A DNA stretch of 64,000 nt from an uncultured Prevotellaceae bacterium. GTDB lineage: Bacteria > Bacteroidota > Bacteroidia > Bacteroidales > Bacteroidaceae. Location: the NCBI GenBank assembly GCA_946185485.1, contig CAMHJQ010000009.1, positions 41,423 through 105,422 on the forward strand, written 5' to 3'. The notes beneath the pieces are model-generated. The model made no database searches. It was not told the origin of the DNA and saw only the letters and a list, made by a program, of their open reading frames with translations. Of the stretch, positions 1-8,877 are shown piece by piece. Each line of letters opens with the position of its first letter. Positions within the stretch are counted from its first letter, which is position 1. A program made the position numbers and the translations under genes.

Positions 1-522
1 TCTTTAGAGGAAGTATCGGAAAGTTGCGGTCTTACCGTCGAGCAGATAGAAGCCATCGAGAGTGGCCAGACCATGCCGTCGTTAGGCCCGCTGATTAAGA
101 TTGCACGTGCCCTGGGCGTCCGCTTAGGCACTTTCATGGACGACAACGATGCCCTCGGACCGGTGGTATGCCGTGCCAAGGATCGTGAAGCCGACAGCAG
201 TATCAGCTTCAGCAATGGGGCCACCGACGCCCGCAAGCACATGGAGTACCATCCGTTGGCACAGCAGAAGGCCGGCCGTCACATGGAGCCGTTCATCATT
301 GACATCAACCCGGAGAAGAACCACGAGTTCCAGCTGTCTGCTCACGAGGGCGAGGAGTTCATCTATGTGATGCAGGGTGAGATAGAAATCGACTATGGCA
401 AGGAGACCTATACCCTTTCCGAGGGCGACAGCATCTTCTACGACTCCATCGTCAAGCACCACGTCCACGGTGCTCCCGGCAAGAGTGCGAAAATCCTGGC
501 TGTGGTATATATCCCGTTTTAA
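1..522 (+). CDS. XRE-family regulator with C-terminal cupin domain (5' end outside window)
   Basis: The frame is open from base 1, so the true start lies upstream. The visible N-terminus reads as helices 2-5 of an XRE helix-turn-helix (LEEVSESCGLTVEQIEAIES, then a segment with ARALGVRLGTFM). The C-terminal half is a small cupin barrel with a G-E-E-F-I-Y-V strand followed by an LSEGDSIFYDS turn and paired histidines (KHHVHG). This HTH-cupin layout is common in small regulators whose cupin binds a metabolite or metal. An acyl-CoA ligase follows on the same strand, separated by an inserted DUF559 unit. XRE-cupin and AMP-ligase pairing makes a fatty-acid-linked role plausible, but this is inference. 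Confidence 0.85.
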   Translation, partial: SLEEVSESCGLTVEQIEAIESGQTMPSLGPLIKIARALGVRLGTFMDDNDALGPVVCRAKDREADSSISFSNGATDARKHMEYHPLAQQKAGRHMEPFIIDINPEKNHEFQLSAHEGEEFIYVMQGEIEIDYGKETYTLSEGDSIFYDSIVKHHVHGAPGKSAKILAVVYIPF

Positions 523-524
523 AA

Positions 525-563
525 GACCCACCCCCAACCCCTCCCTGAATGGAGGGGAGTAGA
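525..563 (-). repeat. G/C-rich palindromic repeat, left copy
   Basis: The reverse complement of this 39-bp element closely matches the element at 975-1013. Both read TCTACTCCCCTCC, a short loop, GGGAGGGG, then a GGGGG-GGG tract. The two copies face opposite ways and bracket the DUF559 gene. A relative lies inside the GH3 gene at 47517-47560. Confidence 0.75.
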
Positions 564-574
564 TTGTTCAAGCA

Positions 575-942
575 ATGGGATTTAAGACGGCCTCACCTGA
601 CAGGAATGCACTACTAAAAGAATATGCAAGAGGAACAGGAAGAATGCGACGCTCGCAGAGGATGTCTTGTGGGAACAATTGAGAGACAATGGGCTGGGAG
701 TGAAGTTTATGCGCCAACATGTAATTGGTGACTACATCGTAGATTTTGTCTCACGACATGACGGATTAGTCGTTGAGGTTGATGGTGGGTACCACTCTGA
801 ACCAAGACAGCAAGAAGACGACAGACTAAGGGAAGAGTATCTTGAAAGGATGGGCTATCATGTCATCCGTTTCACAAATGAAGAAGTCCTCTATAATATA
901 GAATATGTAATAGAACAAATAGAAAACTATTTCAATGGATAA
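575..942 (+). pseudogene. DUF559 (Vsr-like fold) endonuclease-domain gene with a frameshift
   Basis: The ATG at 575 opens a frame reading MGFKTASPDRNALLKEYARG, the usual family start. It runs out of frame near base 632 and stops soon after. The rest of the family sequence continues one frame away: RKNATLAEDVLWEQLR, then KFMRQHVIGDYIVDFV, LVVEVDGGYH and HVIRFTNEEVL. The two halves join if a single base is restored around 630-634, so this is a one-base deletion or a sequencing error. An alternative TTG start at 667 would give only 91 residues without the N-terminal helix. The conserved D and E-x-D residues of the nuclease-like core are intact in the second half. Inverted G/C-rich repeats flank the gene, and its end overlaps the ATG of the next gene. 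Confidence 0.8.
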
Positions 943-2689
943 TCAATCAAATATTATTTCATCCTCCAAGGTAACTACTCCCCTCCCTGTAGGGAGGGGC
1001 CGGGGGAGGGTCTATCCTGCAGAGAACCATGGTGAAGGCTACCAGCTCTGGGAACGTACATTGGGAGAATGGCTTGAGCACTGGGCCGAGACAACACCCG
1101 ACAAAGAGTACATCGTCTATAGCGACCGCAACCTGCGCTTTACGTGGAAGACCTTCAACGAACGTGTCGACAACCTCGCCAAGGGTCTGCTGGCCATCGG
1201 TGTTAAGAAAGGCTCAAACGTCGGCATCTGGGCTACCAACGTGCCCGACTGGCTCACCTTCCTCTATGCCACGGCAAAGATTGGCGCCGTGCTGGTCACC
1301 GTCAACACCAACTACAAGCAGAACGAGCTGGAGTACCTCTGCAAGGACTCCGACATGCATACGCTGTGCATCACCGACGGCACATGGGACTGTAACTACG
1401 TCGACATGACCTACACCATGCTGCCGGAGCTGAAGAACTGCGAGCGTGGCCACCTGAACAGCGAGCGCTTCCCCTTCCTGAAGAACGTAGTATATATAGG
1501 TATGGAGAAGTATCGCGGCATGTTCAACACCGCTGAACTGCTGCTGCTGGGTCAGAACGTCGAGGACGAGGAACTCCTGGAGATTAAGAAGAGCGTCTCG
1601 TGCTACGATGTGTGCAACATGCAGTACACCAGTGGTACGACGGGCTTCCCCAAGGGTGTCATGCTGACCCACTTTGGCATTGCTAACGACGGTTACTTCA
1701 CGGGCGAGAACATGGGATTCACTTCCGACGACAAGTTGTGCGTCTGCGTGCCGTTGTTCCACTGCTTCGGTGTGGTGCTGGCCACGATGAACTGCCTCAC
1801 CCACGGCTGTACTGAGGTGATGGTCGAGAAATTCGACCCGCTGGTGGTGCTGGCCTCTATACATAAAGAAAGGTGTACCGCTGTCTATGGCGTGCCGACG
1901 ATGTTCATCGCCGAGCTCAACCACCCGATGTTCGACATGTTCGACCTGTCCTGTCTGCGCACGGGCATCATGGCCGGCAGCCTCTGTCCCGTGGAACTGA
2001 TGAAGCAGGTGTCAGAGAAGATGTATATGACCATCACCAGCGTTTACGGACTCACCGAGTCGTCGCCGGGCATGACGCAGACCTGTCTGAACGACACCTT
2101 CGAGCAGCGTTGCACCACCGTAGGCCGCGACTACCCGTTTGTCGATGTCAAGGTGCTCGACCCGGAGACCGGCGAGGAGTGCCCGGTGGGCGTCCAGGGC
2201 GAGATGTGCTGCAAAGGCTTCAACGTCATGAAGGGCTACTACAAGAACCCGACGGCTACTGCCGAGGTGATCGACAAGAACGGCTACCTACACTCAGGCG
2301 ACCTGGGCGTAAAGGACGAGCAAGGCTTCTACAAGATTACCGGCCGTATCAAGGATATGATTATCCGCGGCGGCGAGAACATTTATCCGCGCGAGATTGA
2401 GGAGTTCCTCTACCACATGCCCGGTATCCGCGACGTACAGGTGGCAGCCGTGCCCAGTAAGAAGTACGGCGAGGCCGTAGGAGCTTTCATCATTCTGGAT
2501 GAGGGGGTCAAGATGACGCCCGAGGACGTGCAGTTGTTCTGCCGCGGCAAGATAGCCCGCTACAAGATTCCGAAGTATGTGTTCTTCATCGACCAGTTCC
2601 CCCTGACGGGAAGTGGAAAGATTCAGAAGTTCAAACTCAAGGAGATGAGCCTGAAGCTCTGCGAGGAGCAAGGCATCGAGGTGATTTAG
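935..2689 (+). CDS. AMP-forming fatty acid/acyl-CoA ligase
   Basis: This is an ANL-superfamily enzyme that activates a carboxylic acid with ATP and transfers it to CoA. The P-loop motif [16 protein letters not shown] lies near residue 230, followed by YGLTES, the hinge-type SGDLG, the [21 protein letters not shown] block and the C-terminal catalytic lysine context GSGKIQK. At 584 residues it is full length for the family. The first ~28 residues ([18 protein letters not shown]) are encoded by the right-hand G/C-rich repeat and look unlike the family. Recognisable homology starts around [17 protein letters not shown]. The ATG at 935 overlaps the end of the DUF559 gene, so the insertion has probably replaced the native start. 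The exact acid substrate cannot be told. Confidence 0.88.
   Translation: MDNQSNIISSSKVTTPLPVGRGRGRVYPAENHGEGYQLWERTLGEWLEHWAETTPDKEYIVYSDRNLRFTWKTFNERVDNLAKGLLAIGVKKGSNVGIWATNVPDWLTFLYATAKIGAVLVTVNTNYKQNELEYLCKDSDMHTLCITDGTWDCNYVDMTYTMLPELKNCERGHLNSERFPFLKNVVYIGMEKYRGMFNTAELLLLGQNVEDEELLEIKKSVSCYDVCNMQYTSGTTGFPKGVMLTHFGIANDGYFTGENMGFTSDDKLCVCVPLFHCFGVVLATMNCLTHGCTEVMVEKFDPLVVLASIHKERCTAVYGVPTMFIAELNHPMFDMFDLSCLRTGIMAGSLCPVELMKQVSEKMYMTITSVYGLTESSPGMTQTCLNDTFEQRCTTVGRDYPFVDVKVLDPETGEECPVGVQGEMCCKGFNVMKGYYKNPTATAEVIDKNGYLHSGDLGVKDEQGFYKITGRIKDMIIRGGENIYPREIEEFLYHMPGIRDVQVAAVPSKKYGEAVGAFIILDEGVKMTPEDVQLFCRGKIARYKIPKYVFFIDQFPLTGSGKIQKFKLKEMSLKLCEEQGIEVI
975..1013 (+). repeat. G/C-rich palindromic repeat, right copy
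   Basis: This is the inverted partner of 525-563 (ACTACTCCCCTCC, loop, GGGAGGGG, then GGGGGAGGG). It lies inside the coding frame of the acyl-CoA ligase and is translated as a Pro/Gly/Arg-rich stretch. Confidence 0.75.
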
Positions 2690-3810
2690 CCTTTGCCCTT
2701 AGGCATCTCTATACGGAAGGTCGTACCCTTGCCAAGCTCTGACTGCTTGACAAAGATACGACCTTTATGGTACTCCTCTACAATGCGGCGGGCCAGCGAC
2801 AGACCGAGGCCCCAGCCGCGCTTCTTCGTCGTAAAGCCTGGCGTAAACACATTGCCCAGGTCTTTCTTGCGGATACCCTTGCCCGTATCCTGCACTTCTA
2901 TCACCACCTGCTCTTTTTCGTCGACCAGCGTCAGTGTGATGGTTCCTTTGCCTTCCATGGCATCCACGGCGTTCTTGCAGAGGTTCTCGATGACCCACTC
3001 GAACAGCGATGCATTCATTCTGACGATGACCTCATGGTCAGGGAAGCGGCGTATCATCTCCACCTGTCGCGAGGTACGGCGGTCCATATAGTCTACGACA
3101 TGCTCCAGCACCTCGTTCATAGAGCCCTCGACAGGCTCCGGCAGCGAGCCAATCTTCGAGAAACGGTCTGCTATCAGCTGCAGGCGCTTCACGTCTTTGT
3201 CCATTTCCGGCAACAGCTCGTCGTCGGGATACTGTTCCTTCAGCATCTCCACCCACGCCATCAGACTCGACACGGGGGTGCCCAACTGGTGGGCCGTCTC
3301 CTTCGACAGCCCCACCCATACCTTGTTCTGCTCGGCACGCTTCGACGACAACAGGGCAAAAATGGCCACCACGACAAATATCAGGACGATACCCAACTGT
3401 ACGTAAGGCCATGCCTGCAAGCGTTTCAGCATGATGCTCTCGTCGTAGCATACCAGCTGTGAGTCGACACGGATGGTGTCGCCAGCCATCAGCATACGTC
3501 GGGCATAGTCTTCAACATGGGCTGTGTCGGTGATGTTGCGATAGTCGTCGATGCCCCCCTCGCTGTTCAGCACGATGACGGGAATGGTGTTGTTCCCCTC
3601 CATCACGCTCAGCACCAGTGCAAGGTCGGTCGTTTCGTCAGCCTCGTTCAGCGAATGCAGGGCTTCAGCCCATATCCGCATCCGATGCAGTTCCTCCTTC
3701 GACAGGTCACGCACCAGAAAATGCGACACCAGCAGCGAGGCCAGGGCTATCGCCACAGCCGTAGCCACCAGGACGATCTTCACTTGCCTGATACGGTCTG
3801 TCCACTGCAT
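2686..3810 (-). CDS. Membrane sensor histidine kinase
   Basis: The 374-residue protein has a first membrane segment at about residues 12-33 ([19 protein letters not shown]), a short ~100-residue extracytoplasmic sensor, and a second membrane segment near 135-155 ([17 protein letters not shown]). The phosphoacceptor box is [20 protein letters not shown]. The ATPase domain shows an N box ([11 protein letters not shown]), a G1 box (DTGKGI) and a G2 box ([16 protein letters not shown]). No response regulator is adjacent, so it is an orphan kinase here. The gene directly upstream on the same strand is a lipoprotein ending 4 bases before this start, which suggests co-transcription. Its 3' end overlaps the stop of the convergent ligase gene. 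The stimulus is unknown. Confidence 0.9.
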   Translation of the reverse strand: MQWTDRIRQVKIVLVATAVAIALASLLVSHFLVRDLSKEELHRMRIWAEALHSLNEADETTDLALVLSVMEGNNTIPVIVLNSEGGIDDYRNITDTAHVEDYARRMLMAGDTIRVDSQLVCYDESIMLKRLQAWPYVQLGIVLIFVVVAIFALLSSKRAEQNKVWVGLSKETAHQLGTPVSSLMAWVEMLKEQYPDDELLPEMDKDVKRLQLIADRFSKIGSLPEPVEGSMNEVLEHVVDYMDRRTSRQVEMIRRFPDHEVIVRMNASLFEWVIENLCKNAVDAMEGKGTITLTLVDEKEQVVIEVQDTGKGIRKKDLGNVFTPGFTTKKRGWGLGLSLARRIVEEYHKGRIFVKQSELGKGTTFRIEMPKGKG

Positions 3811-3813
3811 ATG

Positions 3814-4641
3814 TCAAGCACCAGGGCTGGCGCCCTTACGTAACAGGTTGACCTGGGTGACATTCATATAGAAGCCGTTGACAAACAAGCCTTTCTCCTT
3901 CAGGTTCTTCACGTCCTTGGCAGTCAGCACGATACGACAGGCCGTAGACATCTTGCCAACCATGACGGCTCCCCAGTTGTTCTGCTCGCTTTCATTGCCT
4001 TCCAGCGTTTCTTCGGTGGCATTATAGATGGCCTTGTACTGCCAGTAAGTGACAGTAGGCTCTGAGCGGTCAGTCGTATAGACCAGTTCCAGTTTGTCGC
4101 CTTCGTATGCCGAACTGAACTGCTCGGCCTTCACAGTGAAGCCCTTCTGCCAATTGCCGAACTTACAGTTGCCAGTCCAGATGGTCTCCGAATCCCAGAC
4201 GGTGGTCAGCGGCGACAGGCGTACATTCTTTACATACAACGTCCCCGAGTCGGCTGCCTGAAGTACCACCTCGTCAATAGAACTCACATCCTGACCGTCG
4301 AAATAACACGTCAGCTTGGTGATGCCGGCCTTGCCCCACGTGCTCACGCGGTCAGCTATCTTAAACTGCGTCTGCACCTTCGTGGGCTCAGCAAACTCCA
4401 CCTGCACGGATTCGTATGAAGACCAGTCGACAGGCATGTTGTGCTCTCTGACAGAAGCCACCAACCCACCCCAGGGTATGGCATGGTAGGTGATGACACC
4501 GTCGCTGTTACGGCTCATCTGCTCGTAGATGTTCCACGTGCCATTAAACCTGGAGGTAATGTCCAGATTGTCTTCATCGCTCTCGAAGAGACCGCATCCC
4601 GCCAGCAGAGCACATGATACTATGACCAACAATTTCTTCAT
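3814..4641 (-). CDS. Secreted lipoprotein with beta-sandwich-like domain, function unknown
   Basis: The start at 4641 (MKKLLVIVSCALLAGCGLFES) gives a clean lipoprotein signal with lipobox LAGC. An upstream in-frame ATG only adds residues before the signal. The mature protein, about 256 residues, has two segments of the type 'SSYESVQVEFAEP ... GITKLTCYFDG ... IDEVVLQAADSGTLYVKNVRL'. They resemble in pattern the binding-type modules of the secreted proteins at 30-45 kb. That likeness is by eye and could be fold-level only. It precedes the histidine kinase in a probable two-gene operon, so it may feed a surface signal to it. No enzyme motif is seen. Confidence 0.75.
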   Translation of the reverse strand: MKKLLVIVSCALLAGCGLFESDEDNLDITSRFNGTWNIYEQMSRNSDGVITYHAIPWGGLVASVREHNMPVDWSSYESVQVEFAEPTKVQTQFKIADRVSTWGKAGITKLTCYFDGQDVSSIDEVVLQAADSGTLYVKNVRLSPLTTVWDSETIWTGNCKFGNWQKGFTVKAEQFSSAYEGDKLELVYTTDRSEPTVTYWQYKAIYNATEETLEGNESEQNNWGAVMVGKMSTACRIVLTAKDVKNLKEKGLFVNGFYMNVTQVNLLRKGASPGA

Positions 4642-4671
4642 GGGAGTAATATTTAGTTTTAAATTTCCGTG

Positions 4672-4679
4672 CAAAGATA
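4672..4679 (-). promoter_or_regulatory. -7 promoter box for lipoprotein/kinase operon
   Basis: On the minus strand this reads TATCTTTG, a perfect TAnnTTTG box, 30 bases before the lipoprotein start. Confidence 0.7.
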
Positions 4680-4755
4680 GGTAATAATATCCAAATGTCC
4701 AAAACTTTCTTGATAAAAAGAACTCGTTTTCCTTTGTTTTATAAGGATCATTTAC

Positions 4756-4763
4756 TAATTTTG
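4756..4763 (+). promoter_or_regulatory. -7 promoter box for cyclophilin gene
   Basis: TAATTTTG matches TAnnTTTG, 30 bases before the chosen ATG at 4794. It also argues against starts further upstream. Confidence 0.65.
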
Positions 4764-4793
4764 TACCCAGTTTTCACTTCAAAGACTCATCAC

Positions 4794-5570
4794 ATGAAGA
4801 AAATAATGCTATCGATGATGGCCGTTCTGTTGACGCTGGGGACGGTAGTATACGCACAAAAGCAAGGTGACACACCAGCCCAACCACGGGCCGAGGTACT
4901 ATTGGAGACCACCGAGGGCAACATCCAGCTGGTGCTCTACAACGAGACGCCGCAGCATCGCGACAACTTCCTGAAGCTGGTACGCATGCATCTTTACGAC
5001 TCGCTGCTCTTCCACCGTGTCGTCAAAGACTTCATGATACAGGGTGGCGACCTGAACAGCAAGCACGCACAGCCCGGGCAGCGGTTGGGAACGGGAGAAC
5101 TGGACTACACCATCGAACCCGAATTCCGCCTGCCGCAGCTGTACCACCGCCGTGGCGTGCTGGCAGCAGCCCGCGAACCCGATGAGGTCAACCCCGACAT
5201 GCGTTCCGGCGCCTGCCAGTTTTACATCGTCTGGGGGCGCATCTTCAACGATGCCGCCATCATGAAGGTGCAGGAGCGTCTGGACACCCTGACCCACGGA
5301 CGTGTCCAGCTGACTCCCGAAATGATTGAGACTTACAAGACCGTTGGGGGTACTCCCCACCTGGACGGCCAGTACACCGTCTTTGGCGAAGTGACAAAAG
5401 GGCTTGACGTGGTAGACCGCATCCAGCAGATGCCCACCGACAAATACCACCGTCCCGTGACGGATGTACGCATCCTCCGCGCCACCATCATCACGAATTC
5501 CTTCGCCCCCGCTCCTCCAAAGAACGTCAAGAAAGCATCCCAAGGCAAGCGACTTGTCAGAACCACCTAG
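4794..5570 (+). CDS. Secreted cyclophilin-type peptidyl-prolyl isomerase
   Basis: A signal peptide (MKKIMLSMMAVLLTLGTVVYA) is followed by a cyclophilin domain that speeds proline isomerisation in the folding of exported proteins. Family motifs are TTEGNIQLVLYNETPQHRDNF, the active-site FHRVVKDFMIQGGD and, near the end, DGQYTVFGEVTKGLDVVDRI. The 258-residue length is above a minimal PpiA because of a central insertion around QERLDTLTHGRVQLTPEMI, which is usual in Bacteroidota. The start at 4794 was chosen because it follows the -7 box and opens the signal peptide. It is monocistronic and followed by a strong hairpin. Confidence 0.9.
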   Translation: MKKIMLSMMAVLLTLGTVVYAQKQGDTPAQPRAEVLLETTEGNIQLVLYNETPQHRDNFLKLVRMHLYDSLLFHRVVKDFMIQGGDLNSKHAQPGQRLGTGELDYTIEPEFRLPQLYHRRGVLAAAREPDEVNPDMRSGACQFYIVWGRIFNDAAIMKVQERLDTLTHGRVQLTPEMIETYKTVGGTPHLDGQYTVFGEVTKGLDVVDRIQQMPTDKYHRPVTDVRILRATIITNSFAPAPPKNVKKASQGKRLVRTT

Positions 5571-5603
5571 CTACGCCCAAGTCCGCTCCGTGCATGAATG
5601 ATT

Positions 5604-5645
5604 ATCCGCCAGTCCTCTGCATCAAGTTCAGCAGGACTGGCGGAT
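5604..5645. terminator. Perfect 13-bp hairpin between convergent genes
   Basis: ATCCGCCAGTCCT at 5604-5616 pairs exactly with AGGACTGGCGGAT at 5633-5645 around a 16-base loop. There is no good U-run, so it may be a bidirectional terminator-like hairpin rather than a classic terminator. Confidence 0.5.
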
Positions 5646-5665
5646 TATTAGTTGTCTGACGTTAT

Positions 5666-5830
5666 CGGATTTTATGCTCCGCGGTGGCGGATTTTATGTT
5701 CCGCCGTGGCGGTCTGAGCAATACTTCGAGCAAGAGTTAGCCATAAAAGTCTGCACGATGGAGCATAAAATCACGCACTGCGAGCAATACTTTCCGTAGC
5801 TGCGGGCAATACTTTCAGTAGCTGCAGCGC
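5666..5830. repeat. 22-bp periodic repeat cluster in a gene-free stretch
   Basis: The 5571-5892 gap holds no gene I can support. Two copies of CGGATTTTATGYTCCGCSG start at 5666 and 5688. Two copies of GCAATACTTTC-GTAGCTGC start at 5784 and 5806. A partial GCAATACTT lies at 5718, and an inverted GAGCATAAAATC at 5761. The period is exactly 22 bp in both pairs. Confidence 0.6.
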
Positions 5831-5892
5831 AAGGTTAGAAAAAAAGGAAGGGAACTGAATTCTTGTGCTTCATTTTCGAAACGACATAATAT

Positions 5893-6570
5893 TTAGTCGG
5901 ATTCGGCAGCGTCCTCGGAAGGAACGAGGAGGCCGTCGCGCATCTGGATGGTGCGATCGGTGATGCCGGCCAGGTGCTCGTCGTGGGTGACGATGACGAA
6001 GGTCTGACCGAACTGGTCGCGCAGGTCGAAGAAGAGCTGGTGCAGCTCTTCCTTGTTCTTGGTGTCCAAGGAGCCGCTGGGCTCGTCGGCCAGGATGACG
6101 GCGGGGTTGTTGACCAAGGCACGGGCCACGGCGACGCGCTGCTTCTCACCGCCCGACAGTTCGTTGGGCTTGTGGTTGGCACGGTCGCTGAGGTTCATAA
6201 ACTGCAGCAGTTCCTCAGCACGCTGGCGGGCAGCCTTGTTGGAGGTGCCTGCAATGTAGGCCGGTATCATGATGTTCTCCAGTGCCGTGAACTCCGGCAA
6301 CAGCTGGTGGAACTGGAACACGAAGCCGATATGGCGGTTGCGGAAGTCAGAGAGTTTCTTCTGCGAGAGGGTCGTCACGTCTACGGAGTCGATGTGCACG
6401 GTGCCGGCATCGGGCTTGTCCAGCGTGCCGATAATCTGCAGCAGGGTGGTTTTGCCGGCGCCACTGGGGCCGACGATGCTGACTATCTCACCTTTCTGGA
6501 TGGTGAGGTCGATGCCTTTCAGTACTTCTAACGAGCCGAAGCTCTTCTTGATGCCTTTGATTTCTATCAT
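5893..6570 (-). CDS. lolD: ABC transporter ATP-binding protein, LolD/MacB type
   Basis: This 225-residue stand-alone ATPase has Walker [11 protein letters not shown]-loop [15 protein letters not shown], signature [15 protein letters not shown], Walker [13 protein letters not shown] and the H-loop histidine (VTHDEH). The length and the '[19 protein letters not shown]' segment fit the LolD group. In the LolCDE complex this powers release of lipoproteins from the inner membrane. No permease gene lies next to it. An antiporter gene lies 61 bases upstream on the same strand, so the two may share a transcript. Exact assignment within the LolD/MacB/FtsE cluster is by motif only. Confidence 0.85.
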   Translation of the reverse strand: MIEIKGIKKSFGSLEVLKGIDLTIQKGEIVSIVGPSGAGKTTLLQIIGTLDKPDAGTVHIDSVDVTTLSQKKLSDFRNRHIGFVFQFHQLLPEFTALENIMIPAYIAGTSNKAARQRAEELLQFMNLSDRANHKPNELSGGEKQRVAVARALVNNPAVILADEPSGSLDTKNKEELHQLFFDLRDQFGQTFVIVTHDEHLAGITDRTIQMRDGLLVPSEDAAESD

Positions 6571-6631
6571 AGATGTGTGGGTGTTTGTGGGTGTTTGTGG
6601 GTAGGGGGGGGGGAGTGGGTGGCGTTGTGGG

Positions 6632-8758
6632 TTATTGGGAACGATAACGGTTGATCCAGCGTGAGATGCTGTCGTAGATGCTGCTCTCCTCCTGGTGCTG
6701 GGCGGCGGTGAATGTCATGCTCTCCTCCTTGGCATCGCCGTGCTGGTCGGGGAAGATAATCATGAGGTTCTTGCCCGAGAAGTGCTGCATCAGTTCGTTG
6801 GGCAGCCGCTCCAGTGCGTTCTTATAGGAGATGGTACCCTTACGGGCGGTGATAACCACGAACATGTGGTCGTCGCTGATGTTCCCCGCCAGTCGGGGCA
6901 GCTCGTTCCAGTGAGCCATATAGGTGTATTCGGCCCGGACGCTGGGGTGCCGGTTGTTGATGTATTCGCGGATGAGTTCCAGCGACTCGTTACGTCCGTG
7001 GAACTGGATGCGGCAGTCCAGATTGCCCGCCATGCGCGCCAGACGTTCCAGCCAGCGGTGGAAACCCGGCTCGAACTCCGCCCTCGAAGGCACTGCCACC
7101 TGGATGCGGCGCAGCGTGTTCAACGGCTGTACGAAGCGCGACAGCACAATCTGGCGGTTCAGACCGTTGTAGAGGCTTTGGATGAACTCACCCCAGAACT
7201 TCGGGCTGATGTCTGTATGCACGTGCATACCCATGATGATTTCCGAGGCACCGAACTCGCGGAAGGCATGCTTGATGCCGTTGGCGATGTTGGTAGCCAG
7301 TCGTACTTGCGTCTGCATCTGGATGTCGCCTGCCGCTGCCCGCCGCTGCAGCTGTTCCAGCAGGTGGATGCCCTCCTCGCGGTGCTTGGCCGAGAGGTTG
7401 TCGTCGTACACCACGTTCAGCGCCACCAGTCCGCGGTTCAGCTTCTCGTTGCGCATCATCATCGACAGTTCCAACAACTGCGGGGCAATGTCCGGGTATT
7501 TTACGCAGAGCAGTATCTTCTCGTCGTCCTCCTGGCTGTTGACGGACAGCTTCTGGCTGTTGGCCAGCACAATCTGCTGGGAGGCATGCTCCGTCATCAG
7601 CGTCGAGATGATGCAGGTGATGAGTATCATGATGACGACACCGTTCAGTATCTCGTCGTTCACTAAATAGTGGCCGGGGCTGACCTCCAACCGCATGCCC
7701 ACCATCACCATGGCGATGGCTCCGGCAGCATGGGCGCACGTCAGACCGAACATCATGTGTCCGGCCGCCTTGGGCAGTCGGAACAGCAGGCTCGACAGGT
7801 AGGCAGCCAGTGCCTTGCCAAAGGTGCCGAAGAAGGCTATCAGTGCTACAATCCAGAGCATGTGCGCTCCCTCGAAGAGTGTGCGGACGTTGATGAGCAT
7901 GCCCACGCCAATCAGGAAATAGGGGATGAAGAGGGCATTGCCGATGAACTCGATGCGGTTCATCAGGGGTGATACGTGCGGGATGTACCTGTTTAATATC
8001 AGACCGGAGAGGAAGGCGCCTACGATGCCCTCCACGCCGATGGCTTCGGACAGGGCCGACGACAGGAACATGACAGCCAGCACGAAGATGAACTGCATGA
8101 TGGCATCGGAATAGCGGCGCAGGAAGTAGCGTACCAGTTTGGGGATGACCACCATCAACAGGGAGAAGAAGGCAATGAACTTCACCAGGAACAGCAGCCA
8201 GAAGCCGAAGCCCGCGTTCTCGCCGTACGAGGCCGCCAGGGCTGCCAGCATCATCAGTGCCATGAACAGCGACAGCATACTGGAGCCTACGCTGAGCATC
8301 ACGCTGGAGTCGCGCTGCAGTCCGTAGCGAGAGATGATAGGGTAGGCGATGAGCGTGTTTGACGCCATGATGCATCCCAGCAGGAACGAGGCCGTGGGCG
8401 AATATCCTAACAGCCACATCGACATCAGGTAGGTCAGCAGCAGGGGCACGAAGCACGTCAGCAGGCCGAACAGCAGGATGCGCCGGGAGTTGCGCTTGAG
8501 ACTCTCGTGGTCCATCTCCAAGCCGGCCAGGAACATGATGTAGAGCAGGCCCACCTTGCCGAACAGCTCGAACGACGAGTCGCGCTCCAGGATGTTCAGT
8601 CCGTAGCGTCCCACCAGCACGCCCGCCAGCACCATGCCGATGATGTGCGGGATGCGCAGTTTACCCATGATGATAGGGGCAAACAGGATGATGAGCAGCA
8701 CGACGAAGAAGATCAGCGTCGGGCTGGTGATGGGAAAGTATGACGTCAAACTGTCCAT
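6632..8758 (-). CDS. Cation:proton antiporter (CPA2/Kef type) with C-terminal UspA-like region
   Basis: The first ~400 residues hold about 12 hydrophobic segments typical of the Na+/H+ exchanger fold, with [22 protein letters not shown] at the start and [21 protein letters not shown] in the middle. Residues ~410-708 are soluble and resemble tandem universal-stress-type domains ([18 protein letters not shown] ... EIIMGMHVH ...), the usual cytoplasmic regulatory tail in Bacteroidota. There is no TrkA-N domain as in true KefB/C. It probably exports Na+ or K+ in exchange for protons. A minus-strand -7 box lies just 9 bases before the ATG, so the transcript is nearly leaderless. Confidence 0.85.
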   Translation of the reverse strand: MDSLTSYFPITSPTLIFFVVLLIILFAPIIMGKLRIPHIIGMVLAGVLVGRYGLNILERDSSFELFGKVGLLYIMFLAGLEMDHESLKRNSRRILLFGLLTCFVPLLLTYLMSMWLLGYSPTASFLLGCIMASNTLIAYPIISRYGLQRDSSVMLSVGSSMLSLFMALMMLAALAASYGENAGFGFWLLFLVKFIAFFSLLMVVIPKLVRYFLRRYSDAIMQFIFVLAVMFLSSALSEAIGVEGIVGAFLSGLILNRYIPHVSPLMNRIEFIGNALFIPYFLIGVGMLINVRTLFEGAHMLWIVALIAFFGTFGKALAAYLSSLLFRLPKAAGHMMFGLTCAHAAGAIAMVMVGMRLEVSPGHYLVNDEILNGVVIMILITCIISTLMTEHASQQIVLANSQKLSVNSQEDDEKILLCVKYPDIAPQLLELSMMMRNEKLNRGLVALNVVYDDNLSAKHREEGIHLLEQLQRRAAAGDIQMQTQVRLATNIANGIKHAFREFGASEIIMGMHVHTDISPKFWGEFIQSLYNGLNRQIVLSRFVQPLNTLRRIQVAVPSRAEFEPGFHRWLERLARMAGNLDCRIQFHGRNESLELIREYINNRHPSVRAEYTYMAHWNELPRLAGNISDDHMFVVITARKGTISYKNALERLPNELMQHFSGKNLMIIFPDQHGDAKEESMTFTAAQHQEESSIYDSISRWINRYRSQ

Positions 8759-8766
8759 TTCGGCTG

Positions 8767-8774
8767 CAAAGTTA
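8767..8774 (-). promoter_or_regulatory. -7 promoter box for antiporter
   Basis: TAACTTTG on the minus strand, nearly abutting the start codon at 8758. Confidence 0.6.
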
Positions 8775-8817
8775 CGAAAAAGTTTAGAGTTTAGCGTTGA
8801 GAGTTCGGAAAAATTAT

Positions 8818-8825
8818 TACCTTTG
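8818..8825 (+). promoter_or_regulatory. -7 promoter box for GH31 gene
   Basis: TACCTTTG, 52 bases before the GH31 start. No HTCS-type operator precedes it. Confidence 0.65.
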
Positions 8826-8877
8826 CGGCGAAAAGGCGCTTAACCCTCCATAAAATAACCGATAACACCCTATTAGT

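Noticed and set aside
1029..1409. ORF starting with ATG inside the acyl-CoA ligase gene
   Set aside because: It is out of frame with the ligase, has no family likeness and is fully covered by the conserved ligase frame.
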